From Bacillus sp. V2I10 (GTDB taxonomy: Bacteria > Bacillota > Bacilli > Bacillales > Bacillaceae), in contig NZ_JAUSYV010000001.1 in assembly GCF_030817055.1 (NCBI RefSeq), positions 1,822,001 through 1,886,000 of the forward strand: 64,000 bases of DNA, read 5' to 3'. Both the position numbers and the translations under genes were made by a program. Shown here piece after piece: positions 39,289 to 48,163 of this stretch. Each line of letters starts with the position of its first letter. Within the stretch, counting starts at the first letter, position 1. The notes beneath the pieces are model-generated. The model was not told where the DNA came from, searched no databases, and saw nothing but the letters and a program-made list of their open reading frames with translations.

Positions 39289-40473
39289 ATGAAAAACCAA
39301 TGGACCCATTTCTTTTACGGCGTCATCAAAGTGACAATTACAGGAAGAGGCACTGAAAGGTTTATTAACGACTGCATCAGAAAGGACGTACCTGTATGGA
39401 ATGTAAGAAGAGAAGATGAGGCGGTCTCTTTTTTTATTCGTCTGAAAGATGTACATGCCATTCGGGCTGCGGCACGTAAAAATGAATGCAAATGCTCATT
39501 GAAGAAAGTGTCCGGCTTGCCTTTTCTTATTCAAAAATCCTTGAAAAACAGCGGTTTTGTCATTGGATTCGCCCTCTTTTTTACCGTTATTCTTCTTTTA
39601 TCCAACATGATTTGGGGAATTGATATAAAGGGAGCAAAGCCTAGCACCGAGCACCTTATAAAAAAAGAGCTTGATGCAATGGGTGTGAAGGTTGGGAAAT
39701 TGCAGTTCTTTACTCTTGATCCTGACTCCATTCAAAAAAACCTGACAAACAATATCAAAGAGCTTACTTGGGTTGGAGTAGAACTGAAGGGCACAAACTA
39801 TCATTTTGAGGTTGTTGAGAAAAATGAACCGGAAAAAATCACGTATTCAAGTCCGCAGCATATCGTTGCAAGGAAAAAAGCGATTATTACTAAAATGTAC
39901 GTTGAAAAAGGACAGCCTGCGGTATCTATTAATGAGCATGTAAAAAAAGGACAGCTGCTTGTTTCGGGAATAATAGGCAATGAGAATAATCAGCAGAAAG
40001 TGGCAGCGAAAGCAGAGATACTGGGAGAGACATGGTACCGTTCTGAAGCGGAAGTGCCTATTCATACAACGTTTAATGTTTTTTCTGGAGATGACAAACG
40101 CAAGTATTACTTAGAACTTGGGTCATGGCAGCTTCAGGTGTGGGGATTTAAGCAGGACATGTTTAAAGAATTTGAAGTGGAGGAAGATATAAGATCAGTT
40201 AAATTTCTGAATTGGAACCTGCCGATTGGATACGGTAAAAAAATCTACCGCGAAAAAGAAGTTGTTAAACGCAGTTACACAAACGAGGAAGCACGGACAG
40301 CTGCCCTTGAACTAGGCAAAAAAGAGTTATTGAATGAATTGGGAGAAGAAGCAGAAATAAAGGGTCAAAAAGTTTTGCACCAGACGAATGAGAATGGTAA
40401 AGTAAAACTAACAGTGCTCTACCAAGTTATAGAAAATATCGTAAAAACTACACCAATTGTTCAGGGAGATTAA
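39289..40473 (+). CDS. yqfD: Sporulation protein YqfD
   Basis: A 394-residue mother-cell membrane protein. A cytosolic N-terminal part (residues 1-85) precedes one clear membrane segment near residues 90-110 (FVIGFALFFTVILLLSNMIW). A large extracytoplasmic part follows, related to stage IV sporulation protein YqfD and to POTRA-like folds (KELTWVGVELKGTNYHFEVVEK). It forms a sporulation operon with yqfC, and its stop is three bases before phoH. Confidence 0.94.
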   Translation: MKNQWTHFFYGVIKVTITGRGTERFINDCIRKDVPVWNVRREDEAVSFFIRLKDVHAIRAAARKNECKCSLKKVSGLPFLIQKSLKNSGFVIGFALFFTVILLLSNMIWGIDIKGAKPSTEHLIKKELDAMGVKVGKLQFFTLDPDSIQKNLTNNIKELTWVGVELKGTNYHFEVVEKNEPEKITYSSPQHIVARKKAIITKMYVEKGQPAVSINEHVKKGQLLVSGIIGNENNQQKVAAKAEILGETWYRSEAEVPIHTTFNVFSGDDKRKYYLELGSWQLQVWGFKQDMFKEFEVEEDIRSVKFLNWNLPIGYGKKIYREKEVVKRSYTNEEARTAALELGKKELLNELGEEAEIKGQKVLHQTNENGKVKLTVLYQVIENIVKTTPIVQGD

Positions 40474-40476
40474 ATA

Positions 40477-41436
40477 ATGCCAGAAGAACTAGTTACGATA
40501 AATCAGCAATTAGAAAACCCAAATGAAGCGGTTGCTCTGTTTGGAAATAATGATGCACATTTAAAGCGTATGGAAGATGAACTGAACGTCTCCATTGTAA
40601 CGAGAGGCGAAGCGGTTTACGTATCCGGGGACCCTGACGGTGTTCAGACAGTTAATGATGTATTGAAGTCGCTGTTAGTCCTGATTCGCAAAGGAATCAC
40701 CATCAGTGAACGTGACGTTTTATACGGAATTGAAATGGCAAAACGCTTAAAACTTGATGAATTTGAAGCATTATATGTAGATGAGATCAGCAAAGACGCC
40801 CGCGGGAAATCAATCAGGGTTAAAACTCTTGGACAAAGACATTATATCTCTTCTATCAGGAATAAAGATCTTGTCTTTGGTATTGGACCTGCAGGAACAG
40901 GAAAAACATATTTAGCCGTTGTCATGGCAGTGAGTGCTTTAAAGAATAACAGCGTTAAAAAAATTATTTTAACCAGACCTGCGGTAGAAGCCGGAGAAAG
41001 CCTTGGATTCCTTCCAGGGGATCTTAAAGAAAAAGTTGATCCTTATTTACGGCCTCTATACGATGCTTTGCATGATGTACTTGGAATGGAGCACACGCAA
41101 AGATTAATTGAAAGAGGTACAATAGAAATTGCTCCTCTAGCCTACATGAGAGGCAGAACGCTTGATGACGCTTTTGTTATTTTGGATGAGGCCCAGAATA
41201 CGACACCAGCGCAAATGAAGATGTTTTTGACAAGGCTTGGGTTTGGCTCAAAAATGGTCATTACAGGAGACATTACTCAGGTAGACTTGCCAAAAGGCGT
41301 TAAATCAGGACTTGCTGCCGCAAAAGAAACTTTAAGTTCTGTCAGCGGCATTGCTTTTAACGAACTGCAGCAATCAGATGTTGTTCGCCACCCGCTGGTT
41401 GCGAAAATCATCGAAGCATATGATCAGACAAAGTGA
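40477..41436 (+). CDS. phoH: PhoH family ATPase
   Basis: A 319-residue protein with a KH-like N-terminal region and a P-loop ATPase domain: Walker A GPAGTGKTY (about residue 133), Walker B VILDEAQNT, and the sensor ITGDITQVDLP. PhoH proteins are predicted RNA helicase/nuclease-type ATPases, and neighbouring ybeY suggests an RNA-processing role. The ATG is three bases after yqfD. It ends in its own terminator. Confidence 0.94.
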   Translation: MPEELVTINQQLENPNEAVALFGNNDAHLKRMEDELNVSIVTRGEAVYVSGDPDGVQTVNDVLKSLLVLIRKGITISERDVLYGIEMAKRLKLDEFEALYVDEISKDARGKSIRVKTLGQRHYISSIRNKDLVFGIGPAGTGKTYLAVVMAVSALKNNSVKKIILTRPAVEAGESLGFLPGDLKEKVDPYLRPLYDALHDVLGMEHTQRLIERGTIEIAPLAYMRGRTLDDAFVILDEAQNTTPAQMKMFLTRLGFGSKMVITGDITQVDLPKGVKSGLAAAKETLSSVSGIAFNELQQSDVVRHPLVAKIIEAYDQTK

Positions 41437-41466
41437 CCCGACAGCCCGATTTCGGGTCACTTTTTT
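41433..41466 (+). terminator. Terminator overlapping the phoH stop
   Basis: GTGACCCGA and TCGGGTCAC, stem of nine pairs enclosing an 11-base loop, followed by six T. It includes the phoH stop codon. Confidence 0.88.
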
Positions 41467-41498
41467 CACGATTGCAAAGGGGAGCAGGGGGTGAGGTT

Positions 41499-43676
41499 AT
41501 GAAAACGAAGCAAAAGCCTAAATTTAGTCAGCTAATCGAAAAAATAAAGAATAATAAATTTATACATATATCGATGTATATCATGCTTGCCGCGGTTATT
41601 TTTGTCTCGCTTTACAGCAATGTAAAGCCGGAAACGATTGATGTTGAACTTTTCACTTATTCCGATCAAACGATCATTGCCCCTACACAGGCAGATGATA
41701 CCTATGAAACGGACAACAAGCGCCAGGAAGCCTATGACGCAGTTGAAGACGAATATGTTTTAAGAAAAGACTATGTCGTAAATAGAGTAGAAGTCATCAC
41801 TTCCATTTTTGATTTTGTAAAAGAAACAAATAAAGAGGCGGCAGATGAAATAAAACTGCAGAATGAAAATGTCACAGAAGGTGAAGAAGCCTATTCTATT
41901 TCAGCAGATGAAAAGCTTAAACGTTTAAAGGACAAGCTTACTTCGGATATTAGAGAGAAAATTCCTGATGATGCCTTCAGAGCGCTGCTGGACTCTTCAG
42001 ACAATGAATTGGCCATTGCAAAAGATGCAATCATTACGGCCGTTAATCGCGTAATGAGCGATGAAATTCCCCTTCAGAAACAGGATGAAGCAAAGGGCCT
42101 TGTCGAAGAATATCTTAAGTCTTCTACACTGCGGGCTGACTTATCAAATGCAGCTGTTCAGCTTGGGAGATACGCGGTGATTGCAAACTATGTATTTGAT
42201 CTTGATGCAACGGAAGAAAAAAAGCAGCAGGCTTATGATGATGTGAAAGAAGTGCAGATTAAACAAGGCCAGATTCTTGTTGATGAAGGCGGTTACATCA
42301 GCAGAGACATCTACCGGAAGCTTGCTCTTGTCGGGCTTCTCGATAATCAGCTGGCACTAAAGCCGTTTGCAGGACTAATGCTGATTATTCTTTTAATTAT
42401 TGCGACACTGATTTATTATTTTGAAGTACCTGATAAGCCTTCAGAGAGAAAAAATCACTCTCTTATTCTTTACGTTTTAATTTTCAGCATTACGATCCTG
42501 CTCATTAAAATTATCAGTTTCTTCCAGGAAATTGATTATTCGAATGTAGGATATCTGGTTCCTGTTGCAATGGGAGCCATGCTTATTAAGCTTCTTCTTC
42601 ACGAGAGGCTTGCCATTTTAACGAGTATAATTTTTGCCGTCTGCGGCAGTATTATCTTTAATGAAGGCGTTACGGGTACATTCAATTTTTCAATCGGCGT
42701 GTATTTCCTGTTTGGAAGTATAGCGGGAGTCTTATTTCTGAATGAGCAAAATGTCCGTTCCAGGATTCTTCAGACTGGATTATTTGTAGCCTTGATTAAT
42801 ATCCTTATCATTACTTCTATCCTATTAATGCAAAATGGAAGCTATTCAAACATTGAACTCGGTTCATACTTTATCATGGCACTTGCGTCAGGACTTGTGT
42901 CGTCCGTTTTGACTATCGGATTTATGCCTTTTTTTGAAACGGGGTTTGGAATACTGTCTACAATGAAATTAATTGAATTATCGAATCCAAATCATCCGCT
43001 TCTCCGCAAAATATTAACTGAAACACCGGGCACATACCATCATAGTGTCATGGTTGCCAACTTATCTGAGGCAGCTTGTGAAGCAATTGGGGCGAATGGC
43101 CTTCTTGCTCGTGTGGGAGCCTATTACCATGATATTGGCAAAACAAAACGGCCTCAGTATTTTATCGAAAATCAGATGAATATTGAAAATCCGCATGATA
43201 AATTGTCGCCTCAATTAAGCAAGAATGTCATTATTTCTCATGTATCAGATGGTGCAGAGCTTCTCCGCAGGCACAAAATGCCTAAGGAATTTGTAGATAT
43301 AGCCGAACAGCATCACGGAACAACGTTATTGAAGTTTTTCTATCATAAAGCTAAACAAAATCATCCTGATATTTATGAAGAGGAGTTTCGTTACCCGGGA
43401 CCTAAACCACAGACGAAAGAGATCGCGATTATCTCAATAGCTGACAGTGTTGAAGCCGCAGTGAGATCCATGTCGAGTCCAACTCCTGATAAGATTGAAA
43501 AGCTTATTCGGGGCATTATAACAGACAGACTTCAGGATCATCAGCTTAACGAATGTGATTTAACGCTCAGAGAGCTTGATATTATTGCAAAATCATTCAG
43601 TGAAACATTAAAAGGTATTTTTCATTCCAGAATCGAGTATCCTGAAATTTCAAAACAGAAGGTGAAACAAGCATGA
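41499..43676 (+). CDS. pgpH: Cyclic di-AMP phosphodiesterase PgpH (7TM-HD)
   Basis: A 725-residue protein: an N-terminal membrane segment (about residues 24-44), a large extracellular 7TM-HDED domain (to about 285), seven membrane segments, and a cytoplasmic HD domain (HHSVMVANLSEAA, YYHDIGKTKRPQYFIENQ, HVSDGAELLRRHKMP, HHGTTLLKFF, ISIADSVEAAVRS). It hydrolyses c-di-AMP to pApA. The ATG at 41499 has GGGGGTGAGG upstream; the frame open back to 41433 runs through the phoH terminator. It overlaps ybeY by ATGA. Confidence 0.95.
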   Translation: MKTKQKPKFSQLIEKIKNNKFIHISMYIMLAAVIFVSLYSNVKPETIDVELFTYSDQTIIAPTQADDTYETDNKRQEAYDAVEDEYVLRKDYVVNRVEVITSIFDFVKETNKEAADEIKLQNENVTEGEEAYSISADEKLKRLKDKLTSDIREKIPDDAFRALLDSSDNELAIAKDAIITAVNRVMSDEIPLQKQDEAKGLVEEYLKSSTLRADLSNAAVQLGRYAVIANYVFDLDATEEKKQQAYDDVKEVQIKQGQILVDEGGYISRDIYRKLALVGLLDNQLALKPFAGLMLIILLIIATLIYYFEVPDKPSERKNHSLILYVLIFSITILLIKIISFFQEIDYSNVGYLVPVAMGAMLIKLLLHERLAILTSIIFAVCGSIIFNEGVTGTFNFSIGVYFLFGSIAGVLFLNEQNVRSRILQTGLFVALINILIITSILLMQNGSYSNIELGSYFIMALASGLVSSVLTIGFMPFFETGFGILSTMKLIELSNPNHPLLRKILTETPGTYHHSVMVANLSEAACEAIGANGLLARVGAYYHDIGKTKRPQYFIENQMNIENPHDKLSPQLSKNVIISHVSDGAELLRRHKMPKEFVDIAEQHHGTTLLKFFYHKAKQNHPDIYEEEFRYPGPKPQTKEIAIISIADSVEAAVRSMSSPTPDKIEKLIRGIITDRLQDHQLNECDLTLRELDIIAKSFSETLKGIFHSRIEYPEISKQKVKQA

Positions 43677-44152
43677 CTAGAATGATTATTGATATGGAAG
43701 ATGAAACAGAATTGCTGACAGAAGAACAGCTTGAAATGGTTGAAACGCTGCTTCAGCACGCAGCTGAAGCAGAACGCGTTGCGCAGGACGCTGAGCTGTC
43801 TGTCACTTTTGTTGACAATGAAAAAATTAAAGAAATCAATCGGGATTACCGCAGCAAAGATCAGGTTACAGATGTCATATCTTTCGCCATGGAAGAGCAG
43901 GGAGAAGGGGAAGTTTCAATTGTAGGGGTGGACATGCCTCCGGTTTTAGGAGATATTATTATATCTGTCCCCCGTGCATCAGAGCAGGCTGAGGAATATG
44001 GTCATTCCTTTACAAGAGAGCTTGGCTTCCTGGCTGTTCACGGTCTGCTTCATTTGCTTGGCTATGATCATATGACAGAGGAAGATGAGAAAAAAATGTT
44101 TGGAAAACAAAAAGAAATTCTGGATGCATATGGGCTCAAAAGAGAGATCTGA
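43673..44152 (+). CDS. ybeY: Endoribonuclease YbeY, rRNA maturation factor
   Basis: A 159-residue zinc RNase involved in 16S 3'-end maturation and 70S quality control. The zinc motif H-x3-H-x5-H appears as HGLLHLLGYDH, and the conserved Arg strand as NRDYRSKDQVTDVISF. It starts by ATGA overlap with pgpH and overlaps dgkA by 23 bases, so these are one transcript. Confidence 0.96.
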   Translation: MTRMIIDMEDETELLTEEQLEMVETLLQHAAEAERVAQDAELSVTFVDNEKIKEINRDYRSKDQVTDVISFAMEEQGEGEVSIVGVDMPPVLGDIIISVPRASEQAEEYGHSFTRELGFLAVHGLLHLLGYDHMTEEDEKKMFGKQKEILDAYGLKREI

Positions 44153-44501
44153 GCGGGAACGTTTCATTAGAAGCTTTTCCTATGCGTGGGATGGGATAAA
44201 GAGCACATTTGGATCTGAACGTAATTTTCAAATACATACCGTCATTTGTATTCTTGTTACAGCTGCAGCCTTCTTTTATCATATCACCCTCACTGAATGG
44301 CTTATCGTCCTTTTCTTAATGGGGGGAATGCTGTCGCTTGAGCTGATGAACACGGCCGTAGAACGGCTTGTGGACCTTGTCACGGCAGAATATCATCCGC
44401 TGGCAAAAGCAGCTAAAGATGCTGCAGCCGGTGCGGTTTTGATTTATGCAGTGCTAGCAGTTATTATAGGGTTAGTCATCTTTATCCCTAAAATTTTATA
44501 A
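44130..44501 (+). CDS. dgkA: Undecaprenol / diacylglycerol kinase DgkA
   Basis: A 123-residue membrane kinase with three hydrophobic segments after a short amphipathic N-terminus. The signature is ELMNTAVERLVDL with the metal-binding glutamates, followed by KAAKDAAAGAVL. In Gram-positives the family phosphorylates undecaprenol for cell-wall lipid carrier recycling. The ATG at 44130 lies within ybeY and gives the normal family length; the upstream frame from 44085 adds only ybeY antiframe residues. The ribosome site is weak, suggesting coupling. Confidence 0.92.
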   Translation: MGSKERSERERFIRSFSYAWDGIKSTFGSERNFQIHTVICILVTAAAFFYHITLTEWLIVLFLMGGMLSLELMNTAVERLVDLVTAEYHPLAKAAKDAAAGAVLIYAVLAVIIGLVIFIPKIL

Positions 44502-44546
44502 GTTATGAGAAAATTCTTACAATTAAATTACATTTACGGCATCTGC

Positions 44547-44558
44547 GTGAAATTTCAC
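44547..44558. repeat. Perfect 12-bp palindrome upstream of cdd
   Basis: GTGAAATTTCAC, between dgkA and cdd in a short AT-rich promoter region that also contains a TAAAAT -10-like box. Possibly an operator; no regulator is assigned. Confidence 0.45.
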
Positions 44559-44616
44559 CTCATTTTAGGTAAAATAGAAATACATGGTGTCGCCAAAACA
44601 GAAAGGGAGTAGAGCT

Positions 44617-45015
44617 TTGAACTCAGAACAACTCATCAAAGAAGCAAAAGCAGCACGCGAAATGGCATATGTTCCTTATTCCAAATTCCAGGTTGGGGCT
44701 GCTCTATTAACGAAAGACGGAAAAGTATACAGAGGCTGCAACATTGAAAACGCCTCATACGGCATGACAAATTGTGCTGAACGGACAGCGTTATTTAAAG
44801 CTGTTTCAGAAGGCGACAAAGAGTTTGCTGCCATCGCGATTGTTGCTGATACAGAGGGTCCTGTTTCACCGTGCGGAGCCTGCAGACAGGTGATTTCTGA
44901 ACTTTGTCCGAAGGATATGAAGGTCATCCTGACAAATTTGAATGGTGAAGTAAAAGAATGGACAGTGGCAGATTTATTGCCCGGGGCATTTTCAGCGGAG
45001 GATCTTCATGAATAG
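44617..45015 (+). CDS. cdd: Cytidine deaminase
   Basis: A 132-residue tetrameric zinc enzyme deaminating cytidine and deoxycytidine in pyrimidine salvage. Zinc residues are CAERTA (Cys and catalytic Glu) and PCGACRQ. The start is TTG with AAAGGGAG upstream; the frame from 44584 adds a short extension without a ribosome site. It overlaps era by eight bases. Confidence 0.95.
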   Translation: MNSEQLIKEAKAAREMAYVPYSKFQVGAALLTKDGKVYRGCNIENASYGMTNCAERTALFKAVSEGDKEFAAIAIVADTEGPVSPCGACRQVISELCPKDMKVILTNLNGEVKEWTVADLLPGAFSAEDLHE

Positions 45016-45922
45016 AAATGAACCTGAATACAAATCCGGCTTTGTCTCCATCATTGGAAGACCAAATGTAGGGAAATCAACGTTCCTTAATCGGGTGATT
45101 GGCCAAAAGATTGCGATTATGAGTGACAAACCTCAGACTACACGCAATAAAATACAAGGCGTATATACAACAAATGAATCTCAAATTGTTTTTATAGATA
45201 CACCAGGGATACACAAACCAAAGCACAAGCTCGGTGACTTCATGATGAAAGTGGCACAAAACACGTTAAAAGAAGTAGATGTTGTTTTGTTCATGATCAA
45301 TGCCGAGGAAGGATACGGCCGCGGTGATGAATTTATCATTGAAAAACTGCAGCACACAAAAACACCTGTATTTCTGATCATCAATAAAATCGATCAGATT
45401 CATCCTGATCAATTGCTCCCATTAATTGATCAATATCGGGCTTATTATCCATTTAAAGAAATCATTCCAATCTCTGCGCTGCAGGGAAACAATGTCGATA
45501 CGCTTCTTGAACAGATTGAATCCTATTTGCCTGCAGGTCCTCAATACTATCCTGCAGATCAAGTAACAGATCATCCTGAGAGATTTATTATCTCTGAATT
45601 GATCCGCGAGAAGGTGCTTCATTTAACCAGGGAAGAAATTCCTCATTCAGTTGCTGTTGTTATTGATGCTATTGAGAGACGGGACAATAACCAGTCTATT
45701 TATGTCAGCGCAACGGTCATTGTTGAACGTGATTCACAAAAAGGAATTGTCATCGGCAAGCAGGGGAAAATGCTGAAAGAAGTGGGACAGAGAGCCCGTG
45801 TCGACATTGAGGCGCTGCTTGGCACTAAAGTCTTTCTCGAGCTGTGGGTAAAAGTTCAAAAGGATTGGCGCAATAAGATGACTCAGCTTCGCGATTTCGG
45901 ATTTAGAGAAGATGAATATTAA
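45008..45922 (+). CDS. era: GTPase Era
   Basis: A 304-residue GTPase that binds the 3' end of 16S rRNA and helps 30S maturation. G1 GRPNVGKST, G3 DTPGIH, G4 NKID; the C-terminal KH domain contains VIVERDSQKGIVIGKQGKML. Its start lies inside the cdd end. It belongs to the ybeY-dgkA-cdd-era ribosome cluster. Confidence 0.97.
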   Translation: MNRNEPEYKSGFVSIIGRPNVGKSTFLNRVIGQKIAIMSDKPQTTRNKIQGVYTTNESQIVFIDTPGIHKPKHKLGDFMMKVAQNTLKEVDVVLFMINAEEGYGRGDEFIIEKLQHTKTPVFLIINKIDQIHPDQLLPLIDQYRAYYPFKEIIPISALQGNNVDTLLEQIESYLPAGPQYYPADQVTDHPERFIISELIREKVLHLTREEIPHSVAVVIDAIERRDNNQSIYVSATVIVERDSQKGIVIGKQGKMLKEVGQRARVDIEALLGTKVFLELWVKVQKDWRNKMTQLRDFGFREDEY

Positions 45923-46033
45923 GCTTTTTAACAAAATTTGTTTAACATGAAACGAAGGATCTCAGGTCAAGATAACATTATAGAAATTGGATTATAGCTT
46001 GCTTGTCTTAACGACAGAAAGGTGGGGGTTTAC

Positions 46034-46177
46034 ATGTTGGATTTTACCTGGAAAGTCTTTATTCAAACAGGTAATATTGATACCTATCTTCTTTTTAAGG
46101 AACTGGAAAAAGATACTGGTGACGGACCCGATTCACAAGATCATGAGCTGGCGGAAGCTGACTTTCCAATTTCGTGA
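46034..46177 (+). CDS. yqzL: YqzL family small protein
   Basis: A 47-residue protein: MLDFTWKVFIQTGNIDTYLL at the start and an acidic end ELAEADFPIS. It corresponds to B. subtilis YqzL, also between era and recO. The function is unknown. AGGTGGGGG lies six or seven bases before the ATG. A longer overlapping frame (45987-46226) covers the same DNA in another phase without a ribosome site. Confidence 0.92.
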   Translation: MLDFTWKVFIQTGNIDTYLLFKELEKDTGDGPDSQDHELAEADFPIS

Positions 46178-46209
46178 TCTGACCGAATCCTTCTGGATGG
46201 TGAGAAAGA

Positions 46210-46965
46210 TTGCTTCAAAAGTGTGAAGGCATTGTCATTAGAACAAATGATTACGGTGAAACAAATAAAATTGTGACAATCTATACCCGTGAACTTGGGA
46301 AGGTGGGGGTAATGGCTAGAGGGGCAAAAAAGCCTAATAGCCGGTTAACCTCTTCAACTCAGCTATTCACATACGGGTATTTCTTATTTCAGAAGTCTTC
46401 CGGACTAGGAGGGCTGCAGCAGGGCGAGACCATTTCTTCGATGAGGGGGATAAGGGAAGATATCTTTCTGACGGCATATGCTTCATATGCAGCAGAATTG
46501 CTTGATAAAAGCACAGAGCAAAATGAGCCTAATCCCTTTCTTTTTGAATTGTTCAGCCAGACCCTTCAGCTCCTGAACGAAGGAGTGGATCCTGATGTCC
46601 TGCTTTTTATTTTTGAGATGAAAATCGTGAATGTTCTTGGCTTATACCCGCAGCTTGATTCATGTGTAAACTGCAGCAGCAAGGATGGAACCTTTCATTT
46701 CTCGATAAGAGAAAACGGTTTTATCTGTCACAGATGCTTCGGGGCCGATCCGTACAGACTGCAGATTTCTCAGGCTACCGCTAAATTATTGCGTTTATTT
46801 TATTATTTTGATTTAGAAAGGCTGGGAAAAGTAACTGTAAAGTCTGAAACAAAAGCTGAGCTTAAATTGGTGATTGATTCCTATTACAGCGAATACTCAG
46901 GCATATTTCTAAAGTCAAAAAAATTTTTAGATCAGATGGAATCATTAAAAGGGAAACTGACATAA
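46210..46965 (+). CDS. recO: DNA repair protein RecO
   Basis: A 251-residue recombination mediator that, with RecF and RecR, loads RecA on SSB-coated DNA. An N-terminal OB-fold (CEGIVIRTNDYGETNKIVTI) is followed by a helical domain with a zinc site C-x2-C ... C-x2-C (CVNC, CHRC). The start is TTG at 46210 after TGGTGAG, giving MLQKCEGIVIRT as in relatives. Confidence 0.95.
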   Translation: MLQKCEGIVIRTNDYGETNKIVTIYTRELGKVGVMARGAKKPNSRLTSSTQLFTYGYFLFQKSSGLGGLQQGETISSMRGIREDIFLTAYASYAAELLDKSTEQNEPNPFLFELFSQTLQLLNEGVDPDVLLFIFEMKIVNVLGLYPQLDSCVNCSSKDGTFHFSIRENGFICHRCFGADPYRLQISQATAKLLRLFYYFDLERLGKVTVKSETKAELKLVIDSYYSEYSGIFLKSKKFLDQMESLKGKLT

Positions 46966-46976
46966 ATTTATACATA

Positions 46977-47005
46977 TTGACTTTATCTTCTGTTTCTATT
47001 ATGAT
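46977..47005 (+). promoter_or_regulatory. SigA promoter of the glyQS T-box operon
   Basis: TTGACT (46977-46982), 17 bases, TATGAT (47000-47005). Start expected near 47012. Confidence 0.85.
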
Positions 47006-47011
47006 GCTTGT

Positions 47012-47236
47012 AAATTAATATGTTGCTGTGAAGGAAAAAAAGTATTTGCATTACGTTATGAAAAGCGACCTTAGGATAGTGCGAGCTAAGGGATAACCGG
47101 CAAAGAAAGGCGTTTCTTGAGCGACTTACCGGAAAGAGGCTGATGCATTTGATATGCATTGGCAATTAGGGTGGAACCGCGGGTTAACTCTCGTCCCTAT
47201 GCTGCTATCAGACAGCATAGAGACGGGAGTTTTTTG
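47012..47236 (+). promoter_or_regulatory. Glycine T-box riboswitch leader
   Basis: The T-box core AGGGTGGAACCGCGGG is at 47168-47183. It is followed by a strong terminator hairpin (47185-47236: AACTCTCGTC...CTATGCTG / CAGCATAG...GACGGGAGTT, then T6). Stem I has the AGTA motif and an apical CCTTAGGATAGTGCGAGC region. GGC at 47099-47101, in the 3' specifier-side position, suits tRNA-Gly(GCC). Uncharged tRNA-Gly should prevent termination and allow glyQS expression. Confidence 0.93.
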
Positions 47237-47272
47237 TTATATTTAATTATTAGATATTTGGAGGTGCTTGGT

Positions 47273-48163
47273 TTGAATATTCAAGACATGATAGTAACAT
47301 TGCAAAAACATTGGTCAGATCACGGCTGTATTTTAATGCAGGCCTATGATACTGAAAAAGGAGCAGGAACGATGAGTCCATACACGTTCCTGAAGGCAAT
47401 AGGTCCTGAGCCGTGGAGAGTGGCTTATGTAGAACCATCCCGCCGTCCTGCTGATGGCCGCTACGGGGAAAACCCAAACCGCCTTTATCAGCATCATCAA
47501 TTTCAGGTTATCATAAAGCCGTCTCCTGATAATATACAGGAATTGTATTTGGATTCATTAAAAGCTTTGGGCATTGATCCGCTGAAACATGATATCCGAT
47601 TCGTTGAAGATAACTGGGAGAACCCTTCACTTGGCTGTGCGGGACTTGGCTGGGAAGTCTGGCTTGATGGAATGGAAATTACTCAGTTTACCTATTTTCA
47701 GCAAGTGGGCGGAATTGAGTGCAAACCCGTATCTGTTGAGATCACATATGGCATTGAACGCCTTGCTTCCTACATCCAGGATAAAGAAAATGTATTTGAC
47801 TTGGAATGGACAGATGGATTCACCGTTCGTGATATTTTCTTGATGCCTGAATATGAGCATTCAAAATATACATTTGAAACGTCAAACGCTGATATGCTGT
47901 TTAATCTATTTTCGATCTATGAAAAAGAAGCGCATCGGCAAATGGACGAAGGACTCGTTCATCCTGCTTATGACTATGTTTTAAAATGCTCCCATACTTT
48001 TAACCTCCTTGATGCAAGAGGAGCCATTTCTGTAACAGAGAGAACAGGATACATTGGACGTGTAAGAAACTTAGCAAGAAAAGTGGCAAAAACGTTTTAT
48101 GATGAAAGAGAAAAACTAGGATTTCCAATGCTGAAAAAAGAGGAGGCTAAAACAGATGAGTAA
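47273..48163 (+). CDS. glyQ: Glycine--tRNA ligase alpha subunit
   Basis: A 296-residue class II aminoacyl-tRNA synthetase subunit forming an alpha2beta2 enzyme with GlyS. NIQDMIVTLQKHWSDHGC at the start, the motif GTMSPYTFLKAIGPEPW and RYGENPNRLYQHHQFQVI are conserved. The start is TTG at 47273 with GGAGGTG six bases upstream; an earlier in-frame ATG at 47159 lies inside the T-box. It overlaps glyS by eight bases. Confidence 0.97.
   Translation: MNIQDMIVTLQKHWSDHGCILMQAYDTEKGAGTMSPYTFLKAIGPEPWRVAYVEPSRRPADGRYGENPNRLYQHHQFQVIIKPSPDNIQELYLDSLKALGIDPLKHDIRFVEDNWENPSLGCAGLGWEVWLDGMEITQFTYFQQVGGIECKPVSVEITYGIERLASYIQDKENVFDLEWTDGFTVRDIFLMPEYEHSKYTFETSNADMLFNLFSIYEKEAHRQMDEGLVHPAYDYVLKCSHTFNLLDARGAISVTERTGYIGRVRNLARKVAKTFYDEREKLGFPMLKKEEAKTDE

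Noticed and set aside
45987..46226. A 79-codon plus-strand frame over yqzL
   Set aside because: The yqzL frame at 46034 has the ribosome site and the family sequence; this one is its shadow.
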